A stretch of 64,000 nt of DNA from JARRQJ01 sp037381915 (GTDB lineage Bacteria; Pseudomonadota; Gammaproteobacteria; DRLM01). How positions within the stretch are numbered: the first letter of the stretch is position 1; each line of letters starts with the position of its first letter. This document shows, piece after piece, positions 18,977 through 30,482 of this stretch. The notes under the pieces are model-generated. The model did not search any database. It was not told the origin of the DNA and saw only the letters and a program-made list of their open reading frames with translations. The DNA is taken from the NCBI GenBank assembly GCA_037381915.1, contig JARRQJ010000004.1:1-64000 (forward strand), in the 5' to 3' direction. Made by a program: the position numbers and the translations under genes.

Positions 18977-19811
18977 GACACGCACCTTTCCCGTGGAGCG
19001 ATGCTTCTTGCCCTATGCGGAATCTACGGATTAAATAAGATTACTACCACCCTATATCAACATGTATCAAGACGTTTTGGGGCGAAATCCTCATTTAGCT
19101 GGCGGATGAGCGTACAAACCGGTTTCGGCAATGCTGTACCCACGTATAGCGTAATGGATTCCGTCCTTCCCTTTATATTGGTCCATGTTAATAGAAGCTT
19201 AGTGCATGACACAGGACGCTGCAATTGTGGGCTGATGTTGTTAAACGGCCGGTGGGGCGGGAAATCTATAGCCCTATGCACTGTGGGGTCGTTTCGTGTT
19301 GTACTGCTTGCGCCATTGTTTTAGTGATCACTTGTGCGTCCTTGACGCGGAAGGAGACCCGACTTCCTTAACGCCCAGCTACCCCGCAATATGGATTCTG
19401 GTACTAGGTTGGCTTGACAAAAAGCAGTCACTGGCTCTTGCTATTTGAACGGTAGATCATGGCCGACGGCTGCTCTTAACCCGCTGCCAATTCTCAAGCT
19501 TCCTCCTCGAATCATCCGGTCAAGCACCCCAAATAAACCCGTCCCCTTTGACTCGGTGCTCGATCTCAATCGAGACTGACCCCTCTGGTAGACAGTCGGT
19601 GTCGGGCCGCCGGATTGGCCAAACGGGTCCGGGGCACTGCACCTGATGCCGCTTTGCGGTGTCACAATTTTTTACAACTCCAGCCGACGGTGAGCTCATT
19701 GATGCGAATGATCCTATATAAGTTTCTGTTTTAATTTAATAATGCATTTGTGGCACGTCAATTGCCCAATTAGCGTATTGTCCACAGTATAGGATCACTG
19801 AGAATTCGCTT
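18977..19811. other. Divergent intergenic region between histidine kinase and NRPS
   Basis: 835 bp without a supported gene. It holds the sigma-54 promoter of the NRPS at its right end (19751-19766). The stretch 19531-19580 contains two blocks (AAATAAACCCGTCCCCTTT and GAGACTGACCCC) that look like the short flanking phrases often left by IS200-type elements; this is recollection, not a search. Open frames on both strands lack start signals. Confidence 0.4.
19751..19766 (+). promoter_or_regulatory. Sigma-54 (RpoN) promoter of the NRPS gene
   Basis: The sequence TGGCACGTCAATTGCC matches the -24/-12 consensus (TGGCACG-N4-TTGCW) at every core base: GG at 19752-19753 and GC at 19764-19765, with the correct spacing. 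Transcription would begin near 19777, giving a 5' leader of about 35 bases before the ATG at 19812. Sigma-54 promoters need an enhancer-binding AAA+ activator, and none is encoded in this window. I did not find an obvious activator palindrome upstream. Confidence 0.75.
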
Positions 19812-22800
19812 ATGTTGCGCACGCCTGCTGACAACCCGGCCGCTACGCGATCGCCCTCCGACGCGGCCGCGGATGATGCTTGGTGCTGTCAACTGCGCGA
19901 ATGGAACGACACACAGTCCGCATTTCCGGACGAATCATGTATCAGCGAACTCTTTGAGGCCCAGGTTGAGCGGACCCCGGATGCCGTAGCGCTTGTTTTT
20001 GGACGGAACTCTATCAGCTATCGGAAGCTCGACGAGCATGCCAGTCGGCTCGCTAATTATTTGCGTGGTCATGGCGTAGGGCCCGAAGTCCTGGTTGGCC
20101 TTTGTGTCCAACGTTCCCCGGATTCAATCGTGGGAATGCTTGGCATCCTCAAAGCCGGCGGCGCTTACGTACCCTTGGATCCGGCCTATCCGAAAGAGCG
20201 GCTCGCACTCATGTTGTCTGATGCCGCTGTACGGGTGCTGCTTACGCAAGAGGCAGTTCGGAACAAGCTACCGGAATCCGATGTCGAGGTAATAAGCCTT
20301 GACAGCCATTGGGCTCGGATCGCGAAAGAAGAAGCGACGCACGCTGTTACAGGTGCTAAGCCAGATGATCTTGCCTACGTTATCTACACCTCCGGTTCAA
20401 CGGGTGAACCAAAGGGCGTGGCCATGAGCCACCGACCCGTGTCCAATTTGATTGCCTGGCAGAGTAAACGCTCCGTGCTTGGTGCAGCTGGCAGAACGTT
20501 GCAGCTCACGTCGCTCAGCTTCGATGTATCGGTGCAAGAGATCTTTGCCACACTCTGCACCGGTGGGGTGCTGGTCTTGGTGGCGGAGGATCTGCGCCGT
20601 AATAGCAAAGCGCTGCTGGAACTAATCGTACGCGAATCCATCGAAAGAATATTCCTGCCATTTTCACCACTACAGCAGTTAGCCGAGACAGCCCTGCGAG
20701 AGCGGATCGTGCCTAGCAGCTTGCGTGAAATCGTAACGGCCGGTGAGCAATTGCGCGTCACTCCACAGATATCAGCATTGTTCCAGCAGCTCGACGCTTG
20801 TAGTCTGTATAATCAGTACGGGCCAACGGAAACGCATGTCATCGTCACGTCCTTTTGTATGCAGGGGCCGCCCGAAGACTGGCCTGAACTTCCACCTATT
20901 GGCCGCCCAATCGCCAACACGCAGATTCATATCCTCGATCAACAATTGCACCCCGTCCCAATCGGCGACATAGGTGAACTCTACATCGGCGGCGTGTGCT
21001 TGGCGCGCGGCTACTTAAATCAACCTGCTCTTAACACGAAACGCTTTGTTGCGGACCCTTTCAGCGCTCGCCCTGAAGTGCGCTTATACCGCAGTGGTGA
21101 TTTCGGCCGGCATTTGCCCGACGGCAATATCGAATTCCTGGGGAGGATCGACGACCAGGTGAAGATCCGGGGATTTCGCATTGAGCTCGGTGAGGTAGAG
21201 GCCGCCTTGAATCGACATACCCGTCTCCGCCAGGCCGCTGTAATTGCCAGTACGGATGCAGTCGGCGACAGGCGTTTAGTGGCTTATTTCGTCCCTGACC
21301 CTAAGCAGACGATATCAACGAATGAGTTGCGGCAATTCCTGTCGTTGCGCTTGCCCGATTATATGGTGCCGTCTGTATTTGTCAGTCTCCGCGCGCTACC
21401 CCTGACGCAAAATGCCAAGCTCGACAGAAGAGCATTGCCACCACCGGAGTTCACGCGTTCCGCCCTTAGCCACCCGTTTTGCCCACCTGAGAGTTCGGTC
21501 GAGCGAACGCTGACTGCAATTTGGGAGGAAGTACTTGGTCTGGATCAGGTGGGTGTTAATGACGATTTCTTTGAGCTTGGCGGCGACAGTCTCAAGGCGA
21601 CTCGCGTGTTAGCAAGGGTAAATGCACGTCTGCAAATAGAGGTTTCGCATAAGACGTTTTTTGAGCTGCCGACCATTGCAGAAATTGCGGGACACATAGA
21701 GGCGGCGCAGCAATCTGCACCGCCGCAGGCGCCGGTCCGCCGTCCGAAAGCGCCGGCACGATCCAGCCCCCTTGCATTTGGCCAAGAAGGTATCTGGGTT
21801 GCCGCACGAATCCAACGTAACGAGCCGGTCTACAACGAGTCATTTACCATTCATTTTAAGCAAGCTATCGATGCATTGGCGCTGGAACGGGCACTCAGTG
21901 CGTTTGTGCAGCGTCACGATGTCTTGCGCACTGGATTTTGCAGTCAGAACGGCATGGTCACTCAGCATGTGTATGATGCCGTAGAACTCAAGCTCGGGAT
22001 CATGGATATGGGGGCTATGGCCAAGGACCTGCGTGCAGAGCATTTTGCCGAGCAGGCACATAGAGCAGCGCGGTTGCCCTTTGATATGATGCGGCCGCCG
22101 CTCCTGCGCGCGACATTTTTTCGCTTTGATGAAACCGACTGCAAGTTGCACCTGGTCTTCCATCATATTGTCTGCGACGCCAGCTCGGTTTACGACGTAC
22201 TTTTGCCGGAGCTCTATACACTTTATCGCGCATTCTCCCGCCAGAGCAGCGTAATGCCGCCGCCACTGCGGTTGAGGTATGCGGATTATATCCATTGGCA
22301 ACGTGCGTACCTAGAGAGTGAGGTTATCGAACAAGACCGGCTGTACTGGGAGGAGCAACTACACGGGATAGAACCCTTGGAGTTACCGACTGACAGCATA
22401 CGCCCTCCGCAGTGCAGCTATCGCGGCGAGTTCATGCCGCTGTCGCTGTCGAAAGGGCTATCCGACGCCCTGGCCGATCTAAGCCGGAAAGAGGGCGTCA
22501 CCGTATACATGCTGCTCTTGGCTGCCTTCGATGTACTGCTGTTGCGCTACACGGGCCAGGATGATGTTGTTGTTGCCACTGTGAAGGTTGATCGGCAGCG
22601 CCCAGAGTTCGAGCCATTATTCGGCTATTTTCTCAACACCTTGATGATTCGTGCCGACTTGGCTGGTAACCCGCGCTTTGATGAACTACTCGCGCGTGTG
22701 CGCACGAATGTGCTGGACGCATTTGCGCACTGGCGTTATCCGTTCGTCAAGCTGGCTGAGCGTTTTAGTTTCGAGACGGATTCATCACGACACCCGCTGT

Positions 22801-25676
22801 TTCGGGCTGCATTTGTCATGGAGCCGAGCCTGGCTGTGCATGTTTCCGGATGGAGTGTCAGTCAACTCGATGTGCAGAGCGGCACCTCAAAGTTTGATCT
22901 CATGCTGGAGGTTGAGCAGCGTGTCGGCGGGATTATCGGGCGTTTTGAATACAGCACGGATCTGTTCACGCGCGCGACCATTGCGCGCATGGTTGCCCAT
23001 TTCCAGACGCTGCTGGAGGGCATTGTCGAAGCCCCGGGTTCCCGGTTGTCGGATTTACCATTACTCACTGCGGTAGAACGCGAGAAACTGTTGTCGGAGT
23101 GGAATGACACAACGGTGCCTTATCCTCGCGATATGTGCATTCATGAGGTGTTCGAGGATCAGACAAAATGCGCCTCCGATGCAGTTGCGGTGATCGACGC
23201 GCACAACATTGTGACCTACGGCGAGCTTAACTCCCGCGCTAATCAGTTGGCGCATTATCTGCGCGGACTTGGCGTCGGCCGTAACATCTTGGTCGGCCTG
23301 TACATAGAGCGGTCTGTGGAGATGATTGTTGCCATCCTTGGCATCTTGAAGGCGGGCGGCGCTTATGTGCCCTTGGACCCGAGCTATCCCGCGCGCCGGC
23401 TGGCATTCATGCTGGAGGAAACGCAGGCGCCGGTAATTGTGACACAGGCCGCGCTGCTTGGTCGGCTCCCGACGTTTCAGGGGCACGTTGTTCGTATGGA
23501 TGCCGATCGGCCGAGAATTGAGCGAGAAGTTGAATCAAATCCGCCGCAATTAACTGGGGCGCAGGATTATGCCTATATTATGTACACCTCGGGCTCGACG
23601 GGTATGCCGAAGGGGGTTGCGGTACCACATCGGGGCGTCTTACGTTTGGTGCGCGGGGCACGCTACGTCGAGTTTGGTCCGGAGCAGACGTATTTGTTGC
23701 TCGCCCCGATTTCATTTGACGCCTCAACGTTTGAATTATGGGGGGCGTTGCTGCATGGCGCCAGATGTGTTGTGTTCCCCGACCGCGTGCCTTCACTACA
23801 TTTGCTGGAGCAAACCATTCGTGATTACGGCGTCACCACGCTGTGGTTGACGGCAGCCCTGTTCAATACCGTTATCGATGAGGCGCCGGAGATCCTTACC
23901 GGAATACGGCAACTGCTCACCGGTGGCGAGGCATTGTCACTGCCCCATATACGGCGAGCCAAGGAGCGGTTGCCAGAAACAGAAGTAATTAACGGCTATG
24001 GCCCCACAGAGGGCACAAGTTTCACTTGTTGTTACTCTGTTCCACGTATGCTTTCAGAGACATTGCGGTCTGTACCAATCGGCCGCCCCATTAGCAACAC
24101 CCAAGTGTATGTATTGGACCATTATCTGAACCCGGTTCCCATTGGGGTTCCCGGCGAACTCTATATTGGTGGTGACGGACTCGCCAATGGTTACCTCAAT
24201 CAACCGGGACTGACGGCACAGCGGTTTGTCGTCAACCTGTTCAGCAGCGATCCCGAGGCGCGGCTGTACAAGACCGGAGACCGCGTACGTTATCTGACCG
24301 ACGGTACCATCGAATTTCTCGGGCGGCTTGATGGCCAGCTCAAAATCAGAGGATTTCGTATTGAGCCGGGCGAGATCGAAGCGGCTCTGCGGGAGCATCC
24401 CGCGGTGGCTCAAGCGGTTGCGATGGCCCGATCTGATGGAGGCGCCCCCAGGCTCGTGGCCTATATAGTGCCGAGTTCGACGGATATGCCAACGCCGAAT
24501 CAGTTGCAGGATCTTTTGAAGCTGTGGCTGCCCGAGTACATGGTGCCCTCCGCATTTGTTTTCGTCGAAAGGCTGCCGCTCACGCCCAGCGGGAAGGTGG
24601 ACCGTACGGCGCTGGCGGTACCGATCAGATCTGCCGCCGGACGCGCTAAGACGGGCGCTGCGCCCCGCAATGCGATCGAGGTTCAGATCATGCGCATCTG
24701 GGAACAGCTATTCGATGTTTCGCCCATTGGCGTGGAGGATAATTTTTTTGACTTGGGAGGGCATTCGCTCCTGGCAGTTCAGCTGATGGATAGGATTCAA
24801 CAACTGTTTGATCGCGAGCTACCGCTCGACGCGCTTTGGTATAGTCCCGGTACGATCAGGCATCTCGCGGAACTCCTGACAGGAACGGGAGGCGAGCCGG
24901 TCTGGTCCCGTCCCGTCGCAATAAAGCCCAGCGGCAACAAGTCTCCGCTGTTTTGTTTGCCCATTGCCGGCGGCCATCTCTTCAACTATGACAATCTGTC
25001 CCGCTACATCGATCCTGAACGGCCGGTCTATGCGCTTCCGCCGCAGGGAGTAGACGGCAAGCGGCCGGCGCACACCTCCATCGAGGATATGGCGAAACAC
25101 GCTATCCAACAGATGCGTGACATCCAACCGACCGGTCCCTATCATCTGACCGGTTATTGTAGCGGCGGCGTTATTGCCTTTGAGGTGGCGCGGCAGTTGC
25201 TGGCGCAGGGTGATGACGTGGCCTTCTTGGGACTGATCGACAGCATCTCCCCCAGCTTCAGCAAGACGTTTGTCCTCATGCTCAAGGACTTGGTGCGAGG
25301 TAACGAGTTGCGGCTTGTGCAGGAGCGATTGTATGCGTTAGTTCTCAATACCATCGGCTTGCCGCAATTGCGCAAGGTAAAGGGAGTCGGCGAGTCCCAT
25401 CGCTGGGCTTTATGGAGCTACAAGAAGCCGCCATCCATTCCCGGCCGTATCACACTCTTCAGGCCGGCTAGCTATGAGTACTCGCGAGATGCCGCGCTGG
25501 GGTGGGCGTCTTTGGCCGAGGATGGTGTCGAGGTGCATCTACTTCCGGGACGGCACCGCGATCTGATGAGGGAGCCGGATGTCAAGCGGTTTGCCGCGCA
25601 ATTCAATCAATGCTTGGCCGGGTCAAGTCAAGAACCAGGAGGAAACGCAGGAGATCACAGTGCGGATGTCGGTTGA
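19812..25676 (+). CDS. Two-module nonribosomal peptide synthetase, A-T-C-A-T-TE
   Basis: 1954 residues. Order: adenylation A1 (about 35-545, YTSGSTGEPKG near 190), carrier T1 (Ser593 in LGGDSL), condensation C (His784/His785 and Asp789 in HHIVCDA), adenylation A2 (about 1095-1600, YTSGSTGMPKG), carrier T2 (Ser1652 in LGGHSL), thioesterase TE (about 1710-1935). With no leading C domain, A1-T1 is a loading module, so the expected product is a dipeptide or something made from it. Ten-residue codes read by eye are DVQFVAQVIK for A1 (proline-like, uncertain) and DAFWLGGSFK for A2 (close to the valine code DAFWIGGTFK). The TE nucleophile is Cys1783 in GYCSGG rather than Ser; the His is likely in GRHRDLM. 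No MbtH-like, transport or tailoring genes lie beside it. The gene is driven by a sigma-54 promoter and overlaps the PPTase gene. Confidence 0.92.
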   Translation: MLRTPADNPAATRSPSDAAADDAWCCQLREWNDTQSAFPDESCISELFEAQVERTPDAVALVFGRNSISYRKLDEHASRLANYLRGHGVGPEVLVGLCVQRSPDSIVGMLGILKAGGAYVPLDPAYPKERLALMLSDAAVRVLLTQEAVRNKLPESDVEVISLDSHWARIAKEEATHAVTGAKPDDLAYVIYTSGSTGEPKGVAMSHRPVSNLIAWQSKRSVLGAAGRTLQLTSLSFDVSVQEIFATLCTGGVLVLVAEDLRRNSKALLELIVRESIERIFLPFSPLQQLAETALRERIVPSSLREIVTAGEQLRVTPQISALFQQLDACSLYNQYGPTETHVIVTSFCMQGPPEDWPELPPIGRPIANTQIHILDQQLHPVPIGDIGELYIGGVCLARGYLNQPALNTKRFVADPFSARPEVRLYRSGDFGRHLPDGNIEFLGRIDDQVKIRGFRIELGEVEAALNRHTRLRQAAVIASTDAVGDRRLVAYFVPDPKQTISTNELRQFLSLRLPDYMVPSVFVSLRALPLTQNAKLDRRALPPPEFTRSALSHPFCPPESSVERTLTAIWEEVLGLDQVGVNDDFFELGGDSLKATRVLARVNARLQIEVSHKTFFELPTIAEIAGHIEAAQQSAPPQAPVRRPKAPARSSPLAFGQEGIWVAARIQRNEPVYNESFTIHFKQAIDALALERALSAFVQRHDVLRTGFCSQNGMVTQHVYDAVELKLGIMDMGAMAKDLRAEHFAEQAHRAARLPFDMMRPPLLRATFFRFDETDCKLHLVFHHIVCDASSVYDVLLPELYTLYRAFSRQSSVMPPPLRLRYADYIHWQRAYLESEVIEQDRLYWEEQLHGIEPLELPTDSIRPPQCSYRGEFMPLSLSKGLSDALADLSRKEGVTVYMLLLAAFDVLLLRYTGQDDVVVATVKVDRQRPEFEPLFGYFLNTLMIRADLAGNPRFDELLARVRTNVLDAFAHWRYPFVKLAERFSFETDSSRHPLFRAAFVMEPSLAVHVSGWSVSQLDVQSGTSKFDLMLEVEQRVGGIIGRFEYSTDLFTRATIARMVAHFQTLLEGIVEAPGSRLSDLPLLTAVEREKLLSEWNDTTVPYPRDMCIHEVFEDQTKCASDAVAVIDAHNIVTYGELNSRANQLAHYLRGLGVGRNILVGLYIERSVEMIVAILGILKAGGAYVPLDPSYPARRLAFMLEETQAPVIVTQAALLGRLPTFQGHVVRMDADRPRIEREVESNPPQLTGAQDYAYIMYTSGSTGMPKGVAVPHRGVLRLVRGARYVEFGPEQTYLLLAPISFDASTFELWGALLHGARCVVFPDRVPSLHLLEQTIRDYGVTTLWLTAALFNTVIDEAPEILTGIRQLLTGGEALSLPHIRRAKERLPETEVINGYGPTEGTSFTCCYSVPRMLSETLRSVPIGRPISNTQVYVLDHYLNPVPIGVPGELYIGGDGLANGYLNQPGLTAQRFVVNLFSSDPEARLYKTGDRVRYLTDGTIEFLGRLDGQLKIRGFRIEPGEIEAALREHPAVAQAVAMARSDGGAPRLVAYIVPSSTDMPTPNQLQDLLKLWLPEYMVPSAFVFVERLPLTPSGKVDRTALAVPIRSAAGRAKTGAAPRNAIEVQIMRIWEQLFDVSPIGVEDNFFDLGGHSLLAVQLMDRIQQLFDRELPLDALWYSPGTIRHLAELLTGTGGEPVWSRPVAIKPSGNKSPLFCLPIAGGHLFNYDNLSRYIDPERPVYALPPQGVDGKRPAHTSIEDMAKHAIQQMRDIQPTGPYHLTGYCSGGVIAFEVARQLLAQGDDVAFLGLIDSISPSFSKTFVLMLKDLVRGNELRLVQERLYALVLNTIGLPQLRKVKGVGESHRWALWSYKKPPSIPGRITLFRPASYEYSRDAALGWASLAEDGVEVHLLPGRHRDLMREPDVKRFAAQFNQCLAGSSQEPGGNAGDHSADVG

Positions 25677-26429
25677 GAAGAAATGGGAGCTTCCGTGTAA
25701 TCATCCGGATCTGCTTAAGGGCGCAGTGCACGTCTGGCATGTAGATGCAGATCCAGAAGCGGTTAATGTACGGTGCTATCGGAAATTGCTATCGCCTGAT
25801 GAGCGTGCCCGGGCGAGCCGTTTTCGCCTTGCTGAGCAGCAGACGCGGTACATCGTCGGGCCAGGTATCCTTCGCTTGCTGTGTGCACGCTACCTTCGCA
25901 TTGAGCCCGATCAGCTGTCGTTTGCGTATGGAACACGGGGTAAACCCGTGTTGGCGGTTCAGGACGATGCCTTGAGACTTCATTTCAACGTTTCACACGC
26001 AGAAAATATTGTGCTGTATGCCTTTGCCTGTGACCGGGCCGTTGGCGTTGATGTGGAGCGGGTTCGCGCGGATATCGATATTATACCGATAGCACGACGG
26101 TGGTTCACGGCACGCGAGACGGAAACGATCGATCGCTACCCGCACTCGAGCAGCAAAGCGCATTTTTTAGGTTATGGACCCGCAAAGAGTCCTACTTGAA
26201 AGCGCTCGGCGATGGATTGGGTTCTTCACTGCGGAAAATTGATGTGTTGGGAAATTACCCAGAGCGTAGCGGGATGATCAGGCATTGTGAAACGCAAGCT
26301 GCGGAACTGCGTTGGCGGTTTGAGGACATTACCATCGGGCATGGTTGGGCCGCCGCGATTGTTAGCGAAGCACAGGATTGGAGTCTTGTGCGCTGCCTGG
26401 CAGGCCCGATACCTTCTGGTCCAAGTTGA
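25660..26429 (+). pseudogene. Sfp-type phosphopantetheinyl transferase, frameshifted
   Basis: The N-terminal two thirds (from GTG 25660 or ATG 25666) carry the PPTase core: LSPDERARASRF, RGKPVL, FNVSHA and VGVDVERV with the Mg-binding residues. This frame ends prematurely at 26199. The expected continuation FRLWTRKESYLKALGDGLG is present in another frame and runs to 26429. The switch point is about 26131-26138 (GATCGCTACC), where one base appears to be missing; the corrected reading would be ETID.LPALEQQSAFFRLW. The enzyme would attach phosphopantetheine to the two carrier domains of the NRPS. GTG 25660 has GGAG about 6 bases upstream and overlaps the NRPS stop by 17 bases, so the genes are translationally coupled. 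Either the gene is broken or this is a sequencing error. Confidence 0.8.
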
Positions 26430-26514
26430 TAGAAATAGATGTTTCGCGTAAGAGATGTAGCTGTCAGTGCCCAACGCGGACGCTTGCCATCAGTACGGCA
26501 AAGGTGTGCTCACA

Positions 26515-26737
26515 GCCTATTCCGTTGAAAAACTCGAATTCTTGTTGGCCTCCAAATTTTGGCAAATTGATAAATCGTCTGAGGATCATGCCCAAAATTC
26601 ATCTACATCTCGTTGTGCAGCCTTAAGGGCTAGATCCATGGAGGTTGCAGGGCCCTAGCGCTTTGCGTGCCGTGCACCTCGTAAAGGCTGTGATTATTTC
26701 ACCCGCCGCCGAAAATGAGTTTTTCAACCGAATAGGC
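26515..26737. mobile_element. MITE-like element with 21-bp terminal inverted repeats
   Basis: The left arm 26515-26535 (GCCTATTCCGTTGAAAAACTC) and the right arm 26717-26737 are inverted copies differing at one base. The element is 223 bp long and has no transposase frame; a 63-codon frame across its left half is not recognised as a protein. No clear target-site duplication is visible in the flanking bases. It lies just after the PPTase gene. It could be a MITE, or the paired ends of an insertion sequence whose centre was deleted. Confidence 0.6.
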
Positions 26738-27058
26738 CGTAAACGGACATGGGCGGACAAACCTCAGCGTCCAGATTCGCCTCGTCGGCGGGTTGTCAGC
26801 ATTCAGTAGGTCAACGACTTATGCTTGGTGGCGTGCCCGGGCAGATTCGAGCTTCTCTCATTCCCTGAAAGAGCACGTCTCCACCAAAACTGAAGTCAAG
26901 TGTTCTCTTGTTCAGCAACCATGAGCCCACTGTCTAAGCCCCAATACATCCGATGGTCCCCATCCCTACACCTAAGTCGTTATACTTGACGCAACTCTGT
27001 AAACATAACAGAGTTACTGGTTTGTCAGTTCTATAACCACAACTAAACTTTAATCACA
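26738..27058. other. Intergenic region upstream of hpnE
   Basis: About 320 bp with no gene. The last 80 bases contain a TTGACG hexamer near 26987 and a perfect inverted repeat AACTCTGT-aaacata-ACAGAGTT at 26993-27015. No ribosome site is visible before hpnE. Confidence 0.4.
26993..27015. promoter_or_regulatory. Perfect 8-bp inverted repeat upstream of hpnE
   Basis: AACTCTGT and ACAGAGTT are separated by 7 bases and start 66 bp before the hpnE ATG. There is no T run after it, so an operator for a dimeric regulator is more likely than a terminator. The regulator is unknown. Confidence 0.4.
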
Positions 27059-28360
27059 ATGCCTGTCATCATCATCGGCACCGGCTGGTCGGGATTGGCC
27101 GCCGCCATCGAACTCAGCCGCGCCAACATTCAAGTGACGCTCATCGAGGCGGCCAGGAGTGCAGGGGGCCGCGCGCGGCGCGTCGAAACTCAAGACATGG
27201 TCTTTGACAACGGCCAGCATCTCATGCTGGGCGCCTACAGCGAGCTGCTGCGCCTGTTGCGCGTGCTCGGCGTGTCCGAGGGGCAGGCATTGCGGCGCCG
27301 ACCTTTGTGCCTGGAGATGCGCTCGCCACGCGATGACATGCTGCGCCTTGCCTTTCCCTCCCTCCCTGCCCCGTGGCATGCGCTGGCGGGTTTTGTTCAG
27401 GCCAAGGGTTTAACTTGGCGTGAACGCTACCGGGCCCTGGCCTTGTGCACCCAGTTATTCTTTTCCGGCTTCAAGCTTGCCCAGGATGTCAGCGTTGCCG
27501 ACTGGCTGCGTCGCACCGGACAACCGGAGCGCCTGATCAAGGCACTTTGGGAACCCTTGTGCCTGGCGGTTCTGAACACGCCCTTGCACCAGGCCTCGGC
27601 GCGGGTTTTCATCCGGGTATTGCGTGAAGCGTTCGCGGGAAAACCCAGCGAAGCCGACATGCTGTTCCCACGCGCGGATTTGGGTGCCGTCTTTCCCGAG
27701 CCCGCGCTACGCTTTATTCGCGAACACGGCGGCGCGGTACGCTTCTCGGAGCGTGTCGCTTCCCTCGATATCCGTGACGGGCGCGTTGCGGGGGTCACCA
27801 CGCAACACGAGCGGATTGCGGCGGATCATGTGATCATCGCCACCCCGCCCTCCGAGGCCTTACGTCTGCTGCAGCCGCATCCTTGGTTACAGATTATTAG
27901 CCGGCAATTGGCCGGGCTCCGTCATGAGCCGATCTGCACCGTCTATCTGCAGTATCCGCCCGAGGTACGCCTGGGGTGCGAGATGCTGGGATTGCTGGAT
28001 GGCCCGGGCCAATTCATCTTCGACCTGGGCGATGCGGGCCATCCCGGCAGAATGGCGGTGGTGATCAGCGGGCCGGGGCTACATATGACGGAGGACAACG
28101 CCGCACTCGGCGGCGAGGTAACCCGGCAGGTCAGCGGGCACTTCTCCGCTTGGCCGACGCCGTCACACACTTTCGTGATTCGCGAGAAGCGCGCCACCTT
28201 TTCGTGTCAGGTGGACATCGATACACTGCGGCCCGCGACGCGGACGCCCGTAGCCGGCTGTTGGCTGGCCGGGGACTACACGGCTACCGGGCTGCCCGCC
28301 ACCCTGGAGGGGGCGCTGCGCAGCGGGGTGAGCGCAGCCCGGGCAGTCATCGCGACCCGA

Positions 28361-28372
<12 letters not shown>
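27059..28372 (+). CDS. hpnE: Hydroxysqualene dehydroxylase HpnE
   Basis: 437 residues. The N-terminus has the FAD-binding Rossmann motif (VIIIGTGWSGLAAAIELS, then GGRARRV), followed by DNGQHLMLGAY, and it ends with a second FAD contact (GCWLAGDYTATGLPATLEGAL). This is the squalene-associated FAD-dependent desaturase family, where HpnE reduces hydroxysqualene to squalene in the HpnCDE route to hopanoids. HpnC and HpnD are normally adjacent but are absent here, so they must lie elsewhere if the pathway exists. No ribosome site precedes the ATG, and an in-frame TAA lies just upstream. Its 3' end overlaps the convergent ATPase gene by 12 bases. Confidence 0.88.
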
Positions 28373-30145
<1,773 letters not shown>

Positions 30146-30482
30146 CTTTATGGATCCTCCCCCGCCCTGCGATGCTGATGCGCTAATGCCGCGTCCTTAT
30201 ATTTTATCCAAATCTCGAGGCTTGCGTGACGTAGCGGGACTTCCCGTGAAAACCACACCTCTGTCCCGCAGGCCGCCCGCACCGGCGCATTGTTGCAGTC
30301 TCCCTTCCGCGACACGAAGTCAATTAATTGACTAACGGGCCGCCGCAACCCCGCAATCCATTCACTTGCGCGATATCCCTGGTGATATCTCTTGTTAAAT
30401 AATAAGAAGTTAGCTCGTTTTGTTGCGAATCTGGCACAGTAATCGCATATCAGTCAGTGGGCGTAACCAAGGAGAGACAAGT
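30146..30482. other. Divergent promoter region, ATPase/GGDEF genes
   Basis: 337 bp between two divergent starts. AT-rich sequence (AATTAATTGACTAA near 30320 and TTGTTAAATAATAAG near 30393) marks probable promoter elements. No riboswitch or operator was recognised. Confidence 0.4.

Noticed and set aside
19057..19324. Frames on both strands between kinase and NRPS
   Set aside because: They overlap the kinase start or lack start signals and look random in composition.
26467..26658. 63-codon frame after the PPTase
   Set aside because: It spans the left arm of the MITE-like element and resembles no protein I know.
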